Positions 48,782 to 59,517 are shown, numbered from the stretch's first letter. The stretch: 63,682 nucleotides of DNA from Liquorilactobacillus ghanensis DSM 18630 (GCF_001435235.1 NZ_AZGB01000002.1:1-63682), one strand, 5' to 3'. Notes: generated by a model not told the origin, from the letters alone. Numbers and translations are program-made.

Positions 48782-51700
48782 ATGAAAATTGAAGAAATCT
48801 TTTTAAAATTACCTGAAATTTCAAATTTAATTACCACTCTAGGTAATACAACAAATGAAAATTTTTTATTAACTGGAATTCAACCAGCAGTTAAACCATT
48901 GCTGCTGCAAACTTTTTTGCGGCAACTTAAAAAACCGCTTTTAGTAATTGAAGATACATTAAATCATGCTCAGACACTAGCTGATGAACTGACGGCTTTA
49001 TTGGGTGCCGAGCAAGTGAACTTTTTTCCAGTCGAAGAAACGCTGGCGGCTGAATCTGCTGTTGCCTCTCCTGAATTTAGGGCAGCTCGAATTCAAACTT
49101 TGGCTGCGATTCAAAAGGCTAAAATAACAGTGACTGCTGTTAGCGGAATTACCTATCCGTTGTTAGCTCCTGAGCAATGGCGGCAGCAGATCAAGTTTCT
49201 AAAAACTGGGATGGAATTGGATTTAACAGAATTTATTGCTTTTTTAGAACAAAATGGTTATCAACGGCAGCAACTAGTGGCAAAACGTGGAGATTTTGCA
49301 ATTCGTGGTTCAATTATTGATTTTTATCCGTTTACGCAACTGAATCCGATTAGAATTGATTTATTTGATACAGAAATCGACTCAATTCGTGAATTTTCAG
49401 TAAATGATCAGCGAAGTTTGCAAAACTTGTCTGATGTTGAAATTTTACCAGCCAGTGAGTATCCGTTAACTGCTAAACAGCAAAAATTTGCTTTAAGTAC
49501 TTTAAAAAAGCAATATGAAGCAATAGCAGCTAAGGCAGTTCAAAAAGATTTTCGTGAAAATTTGAGCGAGACTAATCAGAGATTAACAGCTGCTTTGAAC
49601 ACGGGCAGTTTACCAGCTTGGGCGGCAGCTTTTAAACGGGAACTTTTATTGGAAAAATTTTCTTTATTGGATTATCTGCCGACTGATGGGATGGTTCTTT
49701 GGGATGATTTACCACGATTGGTTGAGAGTCAGCGTCTCCAACAGCAAGAGCAGGCAGCTTGGGAAACTAATCAGCTGACTAGCGGAAAGTTGTTTGCAGC
49801 TAATCAGCCAGTACCATTAATTAAACAGTTGCAGAAACAAGATCAGCATAATTCAATTTTCTTGGCGCTTTTTCGTAAAGGCATGGGTCAGTTGACATTT
49901 GCACTGATTGCTGATGTTCAAGTGCGGATGATTCAGCAATTTTTTGGTCAGATGCCATTATTAAAGAATGAATTGCAGCGTTGGAAGAAACAGCAGCAGA
50001 CAGTTGTGTTTGCAATTAATGATCCTGAAAGAATTAGAAAAGTTCAGCAGACGTTGCTTGATTTTGCAATGCCGATTGAAATAAACACGGCTAAAAAGCT
50101 TGAGCTTGGGCAGCCACAGTTGATTCAAGCAGGTTTTAGACATGGATTTGAATTACCACAACTTAAGTTAGTAATTGTAACTGAAAGCGAGCTGTTTCAG
50201 AAAGTAAAAACCAAACAGCCACGCCGGTTAACAATGGAAAATACTGAACGTCTAAAAAGTTACACTGATTTAAAAAAGGGCGATTACGTAGTTCATATTA
50301 ATCATGGGATCGGTCGTTTCTTGGGAATCAAAACTATCAGTGATCGTGGCAAACACCAAGATTATCTAACGGTTGAATATCAAGATGCTGGCAAATTGTT
50401 CGTGCCGGTTAATCAGATTGATCGAATTCAAAAATATGTTTCAGCTGAAGGCAAATCACCGCATTTGAATAAACTCGGTGGCAGTGATTGGGCTAAAACT
50501 AAACGGCGAGTAGCTGCTAAAGTTGAAGATATTGCTGATGAATTAGTTGAATTGTATGCCAAACGGGCAACGGAAAAAGGGTATGCGTTTTCACCTGATG
50601 ATGAATTTCAGCAAGAATTTGAAGCAGCTTTTCCATATACTGAAACACCTGATCAGTTGCGAAGTGCTAGGGAAATTAAACATGATATGCAGCGAAGCCG
50701 TCCAATGGATCGTTTATTGATCGGTGATGTTGGTTATGGCAAAACCGAAGTAGCCCTAAGAGCTGCTTTTAAGGCTGTTCAAGATGGGAAGCAAGTAGCC
50801 TTATTGGTTCCAACCACGGTGTTAGCTCAGCAGCACTATGAAACAATGCTGAGTCGGTTTGAAAATTTTCCAGTAACGATCGGCATATTGTCACGATTTC
50901 GGACCCAGCAGCAAGTTAAAAAAACTTTAAGTGAACTAGCAGCTGGACAGTTAGATATTGTAGTTGGAACTCATCGACTGTTGTCAAAGGATGTTAAGTT
51001 TAAAGAACTCGGCTTGCTGATTATTGATGAAGAGCAGCGTTTCGGGGTAAAGCATAAAGAACGAATCAAGGAATTACGGTCGTCAATTGATGTCTTGACA
51101 TTAACCGCTACACCTATTCCGCGAACGTTAAATATGTCAATGCTGGGAGTTCGTGATTTGTCAGTGATTGAAACGGCACCATTAAATCGTTTTCCAATCC
51201 AAACTTATGTAATTGAGCAAGATTATGGTTTAGTTGCAGATGTTATTCGTCGTGAAATCAATCGTGGTGGACAAGCATTTTATCTGCATAATCGAGTTGC
51301 AGATATTGAACGGACGGTTACTGAACTGCAGACAATGCTGCCGGAAGCTAGAATTGGCTATATTCACGGACAGATGTCAGAAGCGCAACTAGAACGAATT
51401 TTGCTGGATTTTATAAATGGTGAATACGATGTTTTAGTTACAACAACAATTATTGAAACCGGGATCGATATTCCCAATGTCAACACATTGATTGTAGAAG
51501 ATGCTGACAAAATGGGATTGGCACAGTTATATCAGTTGCGTGGAAGAGTCGGGCGCAGTAATCGAATAGCTTATGCTTATTTTATGTATCGGCCCGACAA
51601 GGTTTTAACGGAAGTCAGTGAAAAACGTTTAGAGGCAATCAAGGATTTTACTGAACTTGGCTCAGGTTTTAAGATTGCCATGCGTGATTTAGCTATTCGT

Positions 51701-52327
51701 GGTGCCGGCAACTTGCTTGGAAGTCAGCAGCATGGTTTTATTGACTCAGTTGGTTATGATCTGTATGTTCAAATGCTTAAAGACGCAGTAGCCAAAAAGC
51801 AGGGCAAACAGCTGCGTGTAGTTAGTGATGCAGAAATTGAATTAAATTTGGAAGCTTATCTACCAAGTAGCTATATTGCTGATCCGCGTCAAAAAATTGA
51901 AATTTATAAGCGGATTCGACAGCTACAAAATCAAGATCAATTTGATGAAATTCAAGCGGATCTGTTGGATCGCTTTGGCGACTACCCGCAACCGGCGGCT
52001 AATTTGCTAGAAATTGGTAAATTGAAAATGTTGGCTGATCAGGCACAGGTTAAATCAATTCAGCAAACAGAAAGAAAATTTACGATTTTGTTTACTGAAA
52101 ACTTCAATAAATTTTTGACAGCACGTGATGTTTTGGCCGCTTTGGCGCAGACTAATCTAAAAGCAACTATTAAAAATGAAGCTGGACACTTTAGCGTTGT
52201 TTTATATCAGCAACCAACAATGGAATTACTGAAAGTTATTGCTGAATTTGAAAAGTTATTTGCTTTTTTGATAAAACAACAAGCAAAAGAAGCGAAAGGG
52301 AAGAGGAATGGGACAAAAGAGAAGTGA
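48782..52327 (+). CDS. mfd: transcription-repair coupling factor
   Basis: An 1181-aa DNA translocase. The N-terminal UvrB-like domain, RNA polymerase-interacting Tudor domain (KGDYVVHINHGIGRFLGI, about 498-515), RecG-like helicase with GDVGYGKTEVALRAAF (Walker A), DEEQRFGV (DEEQ box) and RGRVGRS, and a C-terminal TRCF domain are all in order and full length. It displaces stalled polymerase and recruits UvrA. Its end overlaps the next gene by 20 bp. Confidence 0.97.
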   Translation: MKIEEIFLKLPEISNLITTLGNTTNENFLLTGIQPAVKPLLLQTFLRQLKKPLLVIEDTLNHAQTLADELTALLGAEQVNFFPVEETLAAESAVASPEFRAARIQTLAAIQKAKITVTAVSGITYPLLAPEQWRQQIKFLKTGMELDLTEFIAFLEQNGYQRQQLVAKRGDFAIRGSIIDFYPFTQLNPIRIDLFDTEIDSIREFSVNDQRSLQNLSDVEILPASEYPLTAKQQKFALSTLKKQYEAIAAKAVQKDFRENLSETNQRLTAALNTGSLPAWAAAFKRELLLEKFSLLDYLPTDGMVLWDDLPRLVESQRLQQQEQAAWETNQLTSGKLFAANQPVPLIKQLQKQDQHNSIFLALFRKGMGQLTFALIADVQVRMIQQFFGQMPLLKNELQRWKKQQQTVVFAINDPERIRKVQQTLLDFAMPIEINTAKKLELGQPQLIQAGFRHGFELPQLKLVIVTESELFQKVKTKQPRRLTMENTERLKSYTDLKKGDYVVHINHGIGRFLGIKTISDRGKHQDYLTVEYQDAGKLFVPVNQIDRIQKYVSAEGKSPHLNKLGGSDWAKTKRRVAAKVEDIADELVELYAKRATEKGYAFSPDDEFQQEFEAAFPYTETPDQLRSAREIKHDMQRSRPMDRLLIGDVGYGKTEVALRAAFKAVQDGKQVALLVPTTVLAQQHYETMLSRFENFPVTIGILSRFRTQQQVKKTLSELAAGQLDIVVGTHRLLSKDVKFKELGLLIIDEEQRFGVKHKERIKELRSSIDVLTLTATPIPRTLNMSMLGVRDLSVIETAPLNRFPIQTYVIEQDYGLVADVIRREINRGGQAFYLHNRVADIERTVTELQTMLPEARIGYIHGQMSEAQLERILLDFINGEYDVLVTTTIIETGIDIPNVNTLIVEDADKMGLAQLYQLRGRVGRSNRIAYAYFMYRPDKVLTEVSEKRLEAIKDFTELGSGFKIAMRDLAIRGAGNLLGSQQHGFIDSVGYDLYVQMLKDAVAKKQGKQLRVVSDAEIELNLEAYLPSSYIADPRQKIEIYKRIRQLQNQDQFDEIQADLLDRFGDYPQPAANLLEIGKLKMLADQAQVKSIQQTERKFTILFTENFNKFLTARDVLAALAQTNLKATIKNEAGHFSVVLYQQPTMELLKVIAEFEKLFAFLIKQQAKEAKGKRNGTKEK

Positions 52328-53843
52328 GAGCTTACTGCTGCGCGGTACGGTTTGGTTGGCAGTTACTTCGTTGATTGTTAAAATACTGAGTGCTGTTTAT
52401 CGGATTCCCTTTCAAAATATGGTAGGTAATATCGGCTTCTATATTTATCAGCAGGTATATCCGTTTTATGGAATCGGAATGACTTTTGCTTTGACTGGCT
52501 TTCCAACTTTTATTTCAAAAAAAGTTGCCCAAGAAAGTGATGAATTCCAAAAAAAGGTAGTTGCCAGAAATTATTGGTATTTGTTGTTGGCTTTTGGCTG
52601 CTGTTTATTTGGCGGGATGCAGTTGTTTGCAACTAGAATTGCAAGCGGGATGGGCGACCCACGATTAACAGTTGTGATTCAAAATGTTAGTTGGATGTAT
52701 TTATTATTGCCTTTTCTAGCTGTTGGGCGCGGTTATTGTCAAGGGAATCTTGATATGGCAACGACTGCTCATTCACAATTAGTTGAGCAACTGATTCGAG
52801 TTGGCGTTATTTTAGCTGCGGCTTATATTGGAATAAAGCAGCATTTATCATTATATCTAATAGGTAGTTGGGCGATCTTAGGAGGAACGTTTGGTGCGTT
52901 AGCAGCTTCAATATTTTTTTGGCCGGTTTTTTGGCGAAATCTACGGTCGGTAAAAATGACCGTCAGCTTTAGTGAATTAAAAAAGTTAGCCCAATCTTTG
53001 TTTTCTGAAGGACTTATTTTTTGTTTAAACGCGGCGTTACTGATTTTGTTGCAATTGATTGATTCATTTACGTTGAAAAAATATTTGCAAACAACTGGTT
53101 TACTTCCGGCAGCAGCTGCGTCTTTGAAAGGGGTCTTTGATCGCGGGCAACCATTGCTCCAACTAGGATTGGTAATTACTAATGCAATTGCGGTTAGTTC
53201 TTTGCCAACATTGGTTAAACAACAGCAGCGACAAAATGAAAAAGTATTGAAATTGCGGATTAATCAGTTATTTCAATTGGCTTTGTTATTTGCGTTAGCG
53301 GCGGCTGTTGGTTTAGCAGTTCTAATGCCGCAAATCAATTGGGTGTTGTTTGGCAGTACGCAAGGTTCTTGGGCTTTAACAGTTAATAGTTTAACTATTC
53401 CACTGGTAACAATAATCACTTTGGACAATGTATTGCTGCAGATTGAAGAGCAACAATCAGCGGCCTTAAAAATTATTTTGCTGATTATGGTTGCAAAATT
53501 AATTTTTAATCGACTATTAATTGCGCCATTGGGTATCAATGGTGCGGCTTGGGCCTCGGTTTTAAGTTTATTATTGGGAACAATTGTTGCTGGGAAATTG
53601 GAAAAAAAGACCGGTTTTTCGTATCTAAAGGATCACAATTGGTTGTGGAAAATGAGTGGAACGTTGATTTTAATGGGAGCTGGTACTTATTTAACGGCTG
53701 ATTTAGTGCAGCAAACAGTTAGTTTTTCCCGTCATGGAAGTTTATTGATTTTATTAGTGGCAATTCCAATAGGGGGAGCAATATTCTTTCTATTAGCTTT
53801 TTGCCTGCATATTCTGGATTGGAAATTATTAAAACAGCATTGA
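52308..53843 (+). CDS. MOP-superfamily polysaccharide/lipid flippase (SpoVB/YabM-like)
   Basis: A 511-aa membrane protein with about 14 helices, an N-terminal RGTVWLAVTSLIVKILSAVYRIPFQNMVG typical of SpoVB-like flippases, and a central extended loop. Bacillus YabM occupies the same slot between mfd and the S4 protein gene. The likely cargo is an undecaprenyl-linked cell-wall precursor or polysaccharide. ATG 52308 lies within mfd, implying coupling. Confidence 0.9.
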   Translation: MGQKRSESLLLRGTVWLAVTSLIVKILSAVYRIPFQNMVGNIGFYIYQQVYPFYGIGMTFALTGFPTFISKKVAQESDEFQKKVVARNYWYLLLAFGCCLFGGMQLFATRIASGMGDPRLTVVIQNVSWMYLLLPFLAVGRGYCQGNLDMATTAHSQLVEQLIRVGVILAAAYIGIKQHLSLYLIGSWAILGGTFGALAASIFFWPVFWRNLRSVKMTVSFSELKKLAQSLFSEGLIFCLNAALLILLQLIDSFTLKKYLQTTGLLPAAAASLKGVFDRGQPLLQLGLVITNAIAVSSLPTLVKQQQRQNEKVLKLRINQLFQLALLFALAAAVGLAVLMPQINWVLFGSTQGSWALTVNSLTIPLVTIITLDNVLLQIEEQQSAALKIILLIMVAKLIFNRLLIAPLGINGAAWASVLSLLLGTIVAGKLEKKTGFSYLKDHNWLWKMSGTLILMGAGTYLTADLVQQTVSFSRHGSLLILLVAIPIGGAIFFLLAFCLHILDWKLLKQH

Positions 53844-53864
53844 GTAATCTGAGGAGGAAATTAA

Positions 53865-54122
53865 ATGCGAGTAGATAAGTTTTTGAAAATTTCGCGTATT
53901 ATTAAACGGAGAACGGTCGCTAAACAAATAGCCGATCAAGGTCGTATTCTAATTAATCAAAGGCCGGCTAAGTCGGCAACAAATGTTGCTGTTGGCGATG
54001 AATTAACGATTAATTTTGGCAATAAAACATTAGTGATCAAGGTAACGGCTTTAACTCCTAATGCCAAAAAAGCAGAAGCTGGTGGATTGTACGAAATAAT
54101 CAGTGAAACTTCTAAAAATTAG
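53865..54122 (+). CDS. rqcP: S4-domain RNA-binding protein RqcP (YabO/HslR family)
   Basis: An 85-aa protein with an S4 fold: MRVDKFLKISRIIKRRTVAKQIADQGRILIN. The Bacillus homologue (RqcP/YlmH partner of RqcH) works in ribosome-associated quality control on 50S subunits. GAGGAGG upstream. 21 bp after the flippase. Confidence 0.93.
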   Translation: MRVDKFLKISRIIKRRTVAKQIADQGRILINQRPAKSATNVAVGDELTINFGNKTLVIKVTALTPNAKKAEAGGLYEIISETSKN

Positions 54123-54196
54123 TTTTATCACTTTATTAGACGTAGGAAACAGCAGTTTGCTATAATTAACTGCGAATAGATCGGAGATGAACTTGT

Positions 54197-54601
54197 TTGA
54201 AGAGACAGCAAGATAGCAAAATTAAAATTTTAAATAATTCATATTTTGAACAGCAGCATCAGCAGGCACAGTTGCATGCGGGCAAATTACACACCAAACG
54301 AGTTCATCACCGAAGAATGGTAGTTATTATTGGCTTTTTTGTGATCTGTTGTTTATTTTTAGGAGGGCAAGTGTTAAGAACTCAACATTTGACGTCTGGT
54401 TTATTACAACAAAGAAGAGTAGCTGATGACAAGTTAACCAAGGTCAAGCAGCAACGCAGTGATTTGAAACAACAGACACGTCAATTGCAAGATGATGATT
54501 ACTTGCAAAAACTGATTCGCGAAAAGTATTATTACAGTAAAAACGGCGAAACAATTTATAATTTGCCAAGCAGTAATAAAAACGGTGAGCAGAACAAATA
54601 A
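54197..54601 (+). CDS. divIC: septum formation initiator DivIC/FtsB
   Basis: A 134-aa bitopic membrane protein. It has a short basic cytoplasmic part, one helix (about residues 38-58), and an extracellular coiled coil (KLTKVKQQRSDLKQQTRQLQDD) ending in IREKYYYSKNGETIYNLP, the DivIC signature. It is part of the divisome with FtsL and DivIB. TTG start, with CGGAGATG upstream. Confidence 0.92.
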   Translation: MKRQQDSKIKILNNSYFEQQHQQAQLHAGKLHTKRVHHRRMVVIIGFFVICCLFLGGQVLRTQHLTSGLLQQRRVADDKLTKVKQQRSDLKQQTRQLQDDDYLQKLIREKYYYSKNGETIYNLPSSNKNGEQNK

Positions 54602-54787
54602 ACCGATAGCTTGTTTTTTTAAGAATTATGGCTTGTCTGGTTTGAACGGTTTATTTCAGTTAGTATTGAAAATTGAGTAACAATTATAACAATAGCCATT
54701 AAAAAATTTACTCTATTATACTGTTGAAATACCAGTTTTTCTTAATTAAGGACTTAGATAAAACTAAATCAATTGTTGTTAAATTTG

Positions 54788-54815
54788 TTGCATACAGGGT
54801 CAGCCGTGTTATACT
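54788..54815 (+). promoter_or_regulatory. promoter of the S1-domain gene unit
   Basis: TTGCAT (54788-54793), 16-bp spacer, TATACT (54810-54815). The 54602-54787 stretch before it is AT-rich without a gene. Confidence 0.55.
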
Positions 54816-54850
54816 AAAGTGTATACAATTTAAGGAGGAACAGCTTTTTT

Positions 54851-55357
54851 ATGTCAATTGAAGTAGGGGCGAAAGTCACTGGCAAAGTTTCAGGAATCAC
54901 CAATTTTGGTGCATTTGTTGATTTAGGCGGAAGAAAAAATGGTTTAGTTCATATTAGTGAAATATCTGATAAATATGTTAAAGATATTCATGATGTTTTA
55001 AGCGTTGGTGACGAGGTAACGGTTAAGGTCCTTTCAATTGCAGCAGACGGCAAAATTGGTTTATCAATTCGCAAAGCTGCTGAAAAAAATAGTGAAGAAG
55101 CACACGAAAATTATCCTAAACACAATCATGTTGAAAGACACCATAATTCGGGCAATCGTGGTGGGGTCAGTGTTAAAACTCATCCGCATAATTATGCTGG
55201 AAACTCGAAAAATCAAAACTTTCATAAAAGTGAAAGTAAACCAGAAGATTTTGATTCACTATTAGCCGGATTTTTAAAAGAAAGCGAAGCTCGATTGACT
55301 TCACTTAAACGAAATACAGAAGGTAAACGCGGTGGCCGCGGCGGGCGTCGCAGTTAA
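54851..55357 (+). CDS. S1-domain RNA-binding protein (YabR family)
   Basis: A 168-aa protein with one S1 domain (residues 3-75: VGAKVTGKVSGITNFGAFVDL and GLVHISEIS). A disordered His/Asn/Lys-rich linker and a C-terminal Arg/Gly tail follow. Known YabR proteins are polynucleotide-phosphorylase-like S1 proteins of unclear function. TAAGGAGG before the ATG. Confidence 0.93.
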   Translation: MSIEVGAKVTGKVSGITNFGAFVDLGGRKNGLVHISEISDKYVKDIHDVLSVGDEVTVKVLSIAADGKIGLSIRKAAEKNSEEAHENYPKHNHVERHHNSGNRGGVSVKTHPHNYAGNSKNQNFHKSESKPEDFDSLLAGFLKESEARLTSLKRNTEGKRGGRGGRRS

Positions 55358-55363
55358 ATTAAA

Positions 55364-55393
55364 TTGATTGTCCGGAAGGGCAATTTTTTTTTA
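55364..55393 (+). terminator. terminator after the S1-domain gene
   Basis: ATTGTCC/GGGCAAT with a GGAA loop and nine T residues. Confidence 0.75.
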
Positions 55394-55407
55394 GCGGAGT
55401 GATTTTA

Positions 55408-56778
55408 ATGGATATGATGAACAGATTTCAGCAGAATTTTGTTAAATTAAATCAGGCTGAAAAAGTTTTGGCGGCCGTTTCAACTGGGGTTGATTCAATG
55501 GTAATGCTGCAGTTATTGCTGAAATTACCTAAAAAAATTAGACCGCAAGTTTCAGTAGCTTATGTGAATCATCGTCTTCGTCCAGCTAGTGCTCAGGAAA
55601 CCGAATTTATTCGTAGTTTTTGCCAAAAGCATCATTTGCCGCTTTTTACAACCGATTGGTCACCGCAGCAGCATCCAGCTCATGGAATCGAAGCTGCTGC
55701 TAGGGATTTTCGCTATAAGTTTTTTGCGCAGATCATGCAAAAACAAGGAATTAGTGAACTTTTAACAGCACATCATCAAGATGATCAAGTTGAAACATTT
55801 ATGCTGAAACTAATTCGTGGAGGGCAACTGCAGCAATTAACCGGAATTGCTGCTCGCCGATGTTTTTCAGCGCAAGCTGGCAGTTGGATTTTAAGACCAA
55901 TGTTGCCTTTTTCTAAAGCTGAGATTCGGGCATATGCAGTTGAACAGCGAATTAAGTACTTTGAGGATGAAACTAACTTTGAATTGAAAGTTTTGCGCAA
56001 TCGATTGCGCAATCGATTTATTCCCGAATTAGTGGAGGAAAATCCACAATTTAAAGAGCATATAATTAACTATCAGTCACAATTAGCCTGCTTGCAAGCG
56101 GCAATGAAACCATTATTGGAACAAAGATTACAGACAATTAAAACGGCGAAACATACCTATTCGTTAACCAACTGGCAACAACAACCACTTGCTTGGCAAC
56201 AATTGTTACTTGAAAAGATTTTGAGTATTCCGACTGCTAAAATAACTCATGGACAACAGCAGCAGGCAAGCGAACTTTTAAATAATTCTCAAAAACCGCA
56301 AGGAAGAATTGATTTAGAAGGAAATTGGCTGTTCTTTAAAGAATACGATCATTTCGGCGTAACTTATTCGCAAGCAAATTTAACGGCTGTTTCAACTGAC
56401 TTTTGCCAGCAATTACGATTGGGGGAATGGCAGCACCTTGAAGATGGCAGTCAAGTTGGACTTTTTGAATGGAATTCAGGAATGCTGCATCCAAAAGATC
56501 TGGTTTTCAGGTTACCAACTGATCAGCGATTTCCATTGCAAATCAGGCATCGCCAAAAGGGTGATCGACTAGTCACGGCGGTGGGTAAGCAAAAGGTCAA
56601 GAAAATTTTGATTGATCTTAAGTTATCAAAAGTACAGCGAAGCAAATTATGGATAGTAGCGGATAAAAAAAATCGACCGATCTGGTTGGTTGGAGTAAAA
56701 CGCGGGTATTTGTCAGAAGCAGCTGTAAATGGTAGAATGCTATACATGATAATTTTTAGGAACGAGGTTGCTTTATGA
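55408..56778 (+). CDS. tilS: tRNA(Ile)-lysidine synthetase
   Basis: A 456-aa N-type ATP pyrophosphatase that converts C34 of tRNA-Ile(CAU) to lysidine, allowing AUA decoding. The P-loop reads AAVSTGVDSMVML, with Thr in the second position of SGGxDS, a variant seen in lactobacilli. LTAHHQDDQVETFMLKLIRG and the C-terminal GDRLVTAVGKQKVKKIL are intact. ATG 55408 (GGAG 8 nt upstream) is preferred over GTG 55399. Stop overlaps the hpt ATG. Confidence 0.94.
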   Translation: MDMMNRFQQNFVKLNQAEKVLAAVSTGVDSMVMLQLLLKLPKKIRPQVSVAYVNHRLRPASAQETEFIRSFCQKHHLPLFTTDWSPQQHPAHGIEAAARDFRYKFFAQIMQKQGISELLTAHHQDDQVETFMLKLIRGGQLQQLTGIAARRCFSAQAGSWILRPMLPFSKAEIRAYAVEQRIKYFEDETNFELKVLRNRLRNRFIPELVEENPQFKEHIINYQSQLACLQAAMKPLLEQRLQTIKTAKHTYSLTNWQQQPLAWQQLLLEKILSIPTAKITHGQQQQASELLNNSQKPQGRIDLEGNWLFFKEYDHFGVTYSQANLTAVSTDFCQQLRLGEWQHLEDGSQVGLFEWNSGMLHPKDLVFRLPTDQRFPLQIRHRQKGDRLVTAVGKQKVKKILIDLKLSKVQRSKLWIVADKKNRPIWLVGVKRGYLSEAAVNGRMLYMIIFRNEVAL

Positions 56779-57319
56779 ACAGCGATATCAAGGAAGTTTT
56801 ATATAGTCGAGAACAAATTCAAGAAGTTTGCAAGCAATTAGGTACAAACTGACAAAGGATTATCAAGGGAAAAAGCCTTTAGTTATTTGTGTTTTACGGG
56901 GTGCCATTATGTTTATGGCTGATATTGTTCGTCAGATTGACACATACGTTGAGCTGGATTTTATGGATGTTTCCAGTTATGGTAATGAAACGGAATCTTC
57001 CGGTTCGGTTAAGATTATCAAAGATTTGGATGTTTCGGTTAAAGGGCGCGATGTCTTGATCGTAGAAGATATTATTGATACTGGAAGAACCCTTACGTGC
57101 TTAGCCAGCCTGTTGAAACACCGGCAGGCTAAATCAGTTAAGATCTGTACATTATTGGATAAACCGGATCGACGCGAAAAAACAATTTCTCCCGATTATG
57201 TCGGTTTTCAAGTACCTAATGAATTTGTTGTTGGTTATGGTCTAGATTATCAGGGCTTTTATCGTAACCTACCATATGTTGGAATTTTAAAACCAACCGT
57301 TTATAATAAGAAAAATTAA
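56775..57319 (+). pseudogene. hpt: hypoxanthine phosphoribosyltransferase with an apparent one-base frameshift
   Basis: The ATG at 56775 overlaps the tilS stop (ATGA) and encodes [18 protein letters not shown] and then KQLGTN before TGA at 56850. The rest of the enzyme ([32 protein letters not shown] with the PRPP loop, [18 protein letters not shown]) continues in the -1 frame from about 56849. Adding one A to ACAAAC at 56844 would restore a 181-aa Hpt, the normal length. It salvages hypoxanthine and guanine. The shift may be a true mutation, a sequencing error, or less likely programmed frameshifting. Confidence 0.88.
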
Positions 57320-57406
57320 TAGTCAATAATGGTCAAGTGTGCTATTATCTATTTGATAGCCGTCTTTACATAGGGGCAATTAGTCGTTAGTTCAAGGAGG
57401 AAGCAA

Positions 57407-59458
57407 ATGAACAATAAAAAGAATGGGCTTTTTAAGAATAGTCTGTTTTATATTGTGGTTTTCCTTGGGGTCATGGGGATGTTATATTACTTTTTTGGTG
57501 GTAAAGCAAACTCCCAATCTCAACAAATCCAATCGAGTCAATTCATTACAGAGCTTAAAAAAGATAACGTTAAAAATTTCACACTACAACCGGCTGGAAG
57601 TACTTATAAGGTAACCGGCACGTATCGTCATGCTAAGAAGACATCTGGTTCTTCGAGTTTTGGCGGATTGGGTGGCAGCAGCAGCGAAACCAAATCATTT
57701 ACCACAAATGTTTTGACTAATGATGTGGCTGTTAAACAAATTCAAAAATATGCCAATAAGAATGACATTAAAAATAACACTAAAGAAGAAGAATCAAGCA
57801 GCTTATGGATTCAGCTACTGATATATTTGCTGCCGGTAATTTTCTTTATCTTCTTCTTCTATATGATGATGGGTCAAGCTGGTCAAGGTGGCGGCAACGG
57901 TCGAGTGATGAACTTCGGCAAGTCTAAGGCTAAGCCAGTAGATAAGAAGTCGAATAAGGTTCGGTTTTCCGATGTTGCTGGAGCTGAGGAAGAGAAGCAG
58001 GAATTAGTTGAAGTTGTTGAATTCTTGCGAGATCCACATAAGTTTTTGGCTTTAGGGGCCCGAATACCATCAGGTGTGCTATTGGAAGGACCTCCCGGAA
58101 CTGGTAAAACTTTGTTAGCAAAAGCAGTTGCCGGTGAAGCCGGTGTACCTTTCTTCTCAATTTCCGGTTCGGATTTTGTTGAGATGTTTGTTGGTGTCGG
58201 TGCTAGCCGAGTTCGTGACTTATTTGAGACTGCCAAGAAAAACGCCCCTTCAATTATCTTCATTGATGAAATTGATGCTGTTGGTCGCCGTCGTGGTGCC
58301 GGCATGGGTGGTGGTCACGATGAACGTGAACAAACTTTGAACCAGTTGCTGGTTGAAATGGATGGTTTTGAAGGCGATGAGGGTGTTATCGTCATGGCTG
58401 CAACTAACCGTTCTGATGTTTTGGATCCAGCTTTACTTCGTCCAGGTCGTTTTGATCGGAAAATTTTAGTTGGTCGTCCTGATGTTAAGGGCCGTGAAGC
58501 GATTTTAAAGGTTCATGCTCATAATAAACCATTGTCTAACGATGTTGATTTGAAAATGATTGCTAAACAGACTCCTGGGTTTGTTGGGGCTGATTTGGAG
58601 AACTTATTAAACGAAGCGGCATTGTTGGCTGCTCGGCGTGATAAGAAGCAAATTGATGCATCTGATTTGGATGAGGCGGAAGATCGCGTAATTGCTGGAC
58701 CCGCTAAACGAGATCGGGTAATCAATAAAAAAGAACGTGAAACGGTTGCTTATCATGAAGCTGGGCATACTTTAGTTGGTTTAGTTTTAAATGATGCACG
58801 AGTTGTTCATAAAGTAACGATCGTACCTCGTGGTCGAGCAGGTGGCTACGCAATTATGTTGCCTAAAGAAGATCAAATGCTATTGAGCAAAAAGGATTTA
58901 AAAGAACAAATAGCTGGTTTAATGGGTGGTCGAGCGGCTGAGGAGATTATTTTTAAGCAACAATCTTCTGGGGCTTCGAATGACTTCCAGCAGGCAACTC
59001 AGTTAGCACGGGCAATGGTAACTGAATATGGGATGAGCAGTAAACTTGGGCCAGTTCAATATGAAGGTCAAAGTGGCATGTTTGCTGGTGATGGCTATCC
59101 GGGACAACCAAATTATTCAGCACAAACTGCTAACCTGATTGATGAAGAGGTTAAGAATTTGCTGAATGAGGGAATGGCTTCAGCTAAGCAGATTATTGAA
59201 GATCATCGCGAACAGCATCAAACGATTGCCAAGGCCTTGCTTGAGTATGAAACTTTAGATGAAAAACAGATTTTAAGTTTATTTAAGACTGGGAAAATGC
59301 CAGTCAAACAAGAAGAATTTCCAAGTGAAAAAGCTGCCACATTTGAAGAATCAAAGGAAGCTTTGAAACGTAAAGAAGAAGCTAAACAAAAAGCTGATCA
59401 ATCTGATGATTCAAAGGATAAGCATGATCATACAACCACGTATTATCCAAAAGATTGA
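57407..59458 (+). CDS. ftsH: ATP-dependent zinc metalloprotease FtsH
   Basis: A 683-aa membrane AAA+ protease with TM helices at about 10-28 and 128-150 and an extracytoplasmic domain between them. Then come Walker A GPPGTGKT (about 225-232), Walker [12 protein letters not shown], the [20 protein letters not shown], and the zinc motif HEAGH (about 450). The tail is acidic/Lys-rich. A strong AAGGAGG precedes the ATG. Conserved after hpt. Confidence 0.97.
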   Translation: MNNKKNGLFKNSLFYIVVFLGVMGMLYYFFGGKANSQSQQIQSSQFITELKKDNVKNFTLQPAGSTYKVTGTYRHAKKTSGSSSFGGLGGSSSETKSFTTNVLTNDVAVKQIQKYANKNDIKNNTKEEESSSLWIQLLIYLLPVIFFIFFFYMMMGQAGQGGGNGRVMNFGKSKAKPVDKKSNKVRFSDVAGAEEEKQELVEVVEFLRDPHKFLALGARIPSGVLLEGPPGTGKTLLAKAVAGEAGVPFFSISGSDFVEMFVGVGASRVRDLFETAKKNAPSIIFIDEIDAVGRRRGAGMGGGHDEREQTLNQLLVEMDGFEGDEGVIVMAATNRSDVLDPALLRPGRFDRKILVGRPDVKGREAILKVHAHNKPLSNDVDLKMIAKQTPGFVGADLENLLNEAALLAARRDKKQIDASDLDEAEDRVIAGPAKRDRVINKKERETVAYHEAGHTLVGLVLNDARVVHKVTIVPRGRAGGYAIMLPKEDQMLLSKKDLKEQIAGLMGGRAAEEIIFKQQSSGASNDFQQATQLARAMVTEYGMSSKLGPVQYEGQSGMFAGDGYPGQPNYSAQTANLIDEEVKNLLNEGMASAKQIIEDHREQHQTIAKALLEYETLDEKQILSLFKTGKMPVKQEEFPSEKAATFEESKEALKRKEEAKQKADQSDDSKDKHDHTTTYYPKD

Positions 59459-59469
59459 TAATTGAAGTT

Positions 59470-59517
59470 ATGTTTAAGGGCCTGCGACAAGACATAAGTT
59501 TTGTTGTAGGTTCTTTG
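59470..59517 (+). terminator. terminator after ftsH
   Basis: GGGCCTGCGACAA pairs with TTGTTGTAGGTTC (wobbles), followed by a T-rich tract. Confidence 0.65.

Noticed and set aside
55480-55500. TilS P-loop STGVDS as a damaged active site
   Set aside because: Thr in place of the first Gly is, as far as I recall, a normal variant in lactobacillar TilS, and all other motifs are intact.
56844-56852. Programmed -1 frameshift in hpt
   Set aside because: There is no good slippery heptamer and no clear downstream pseudoknot. A missing A in a short run is simpler.
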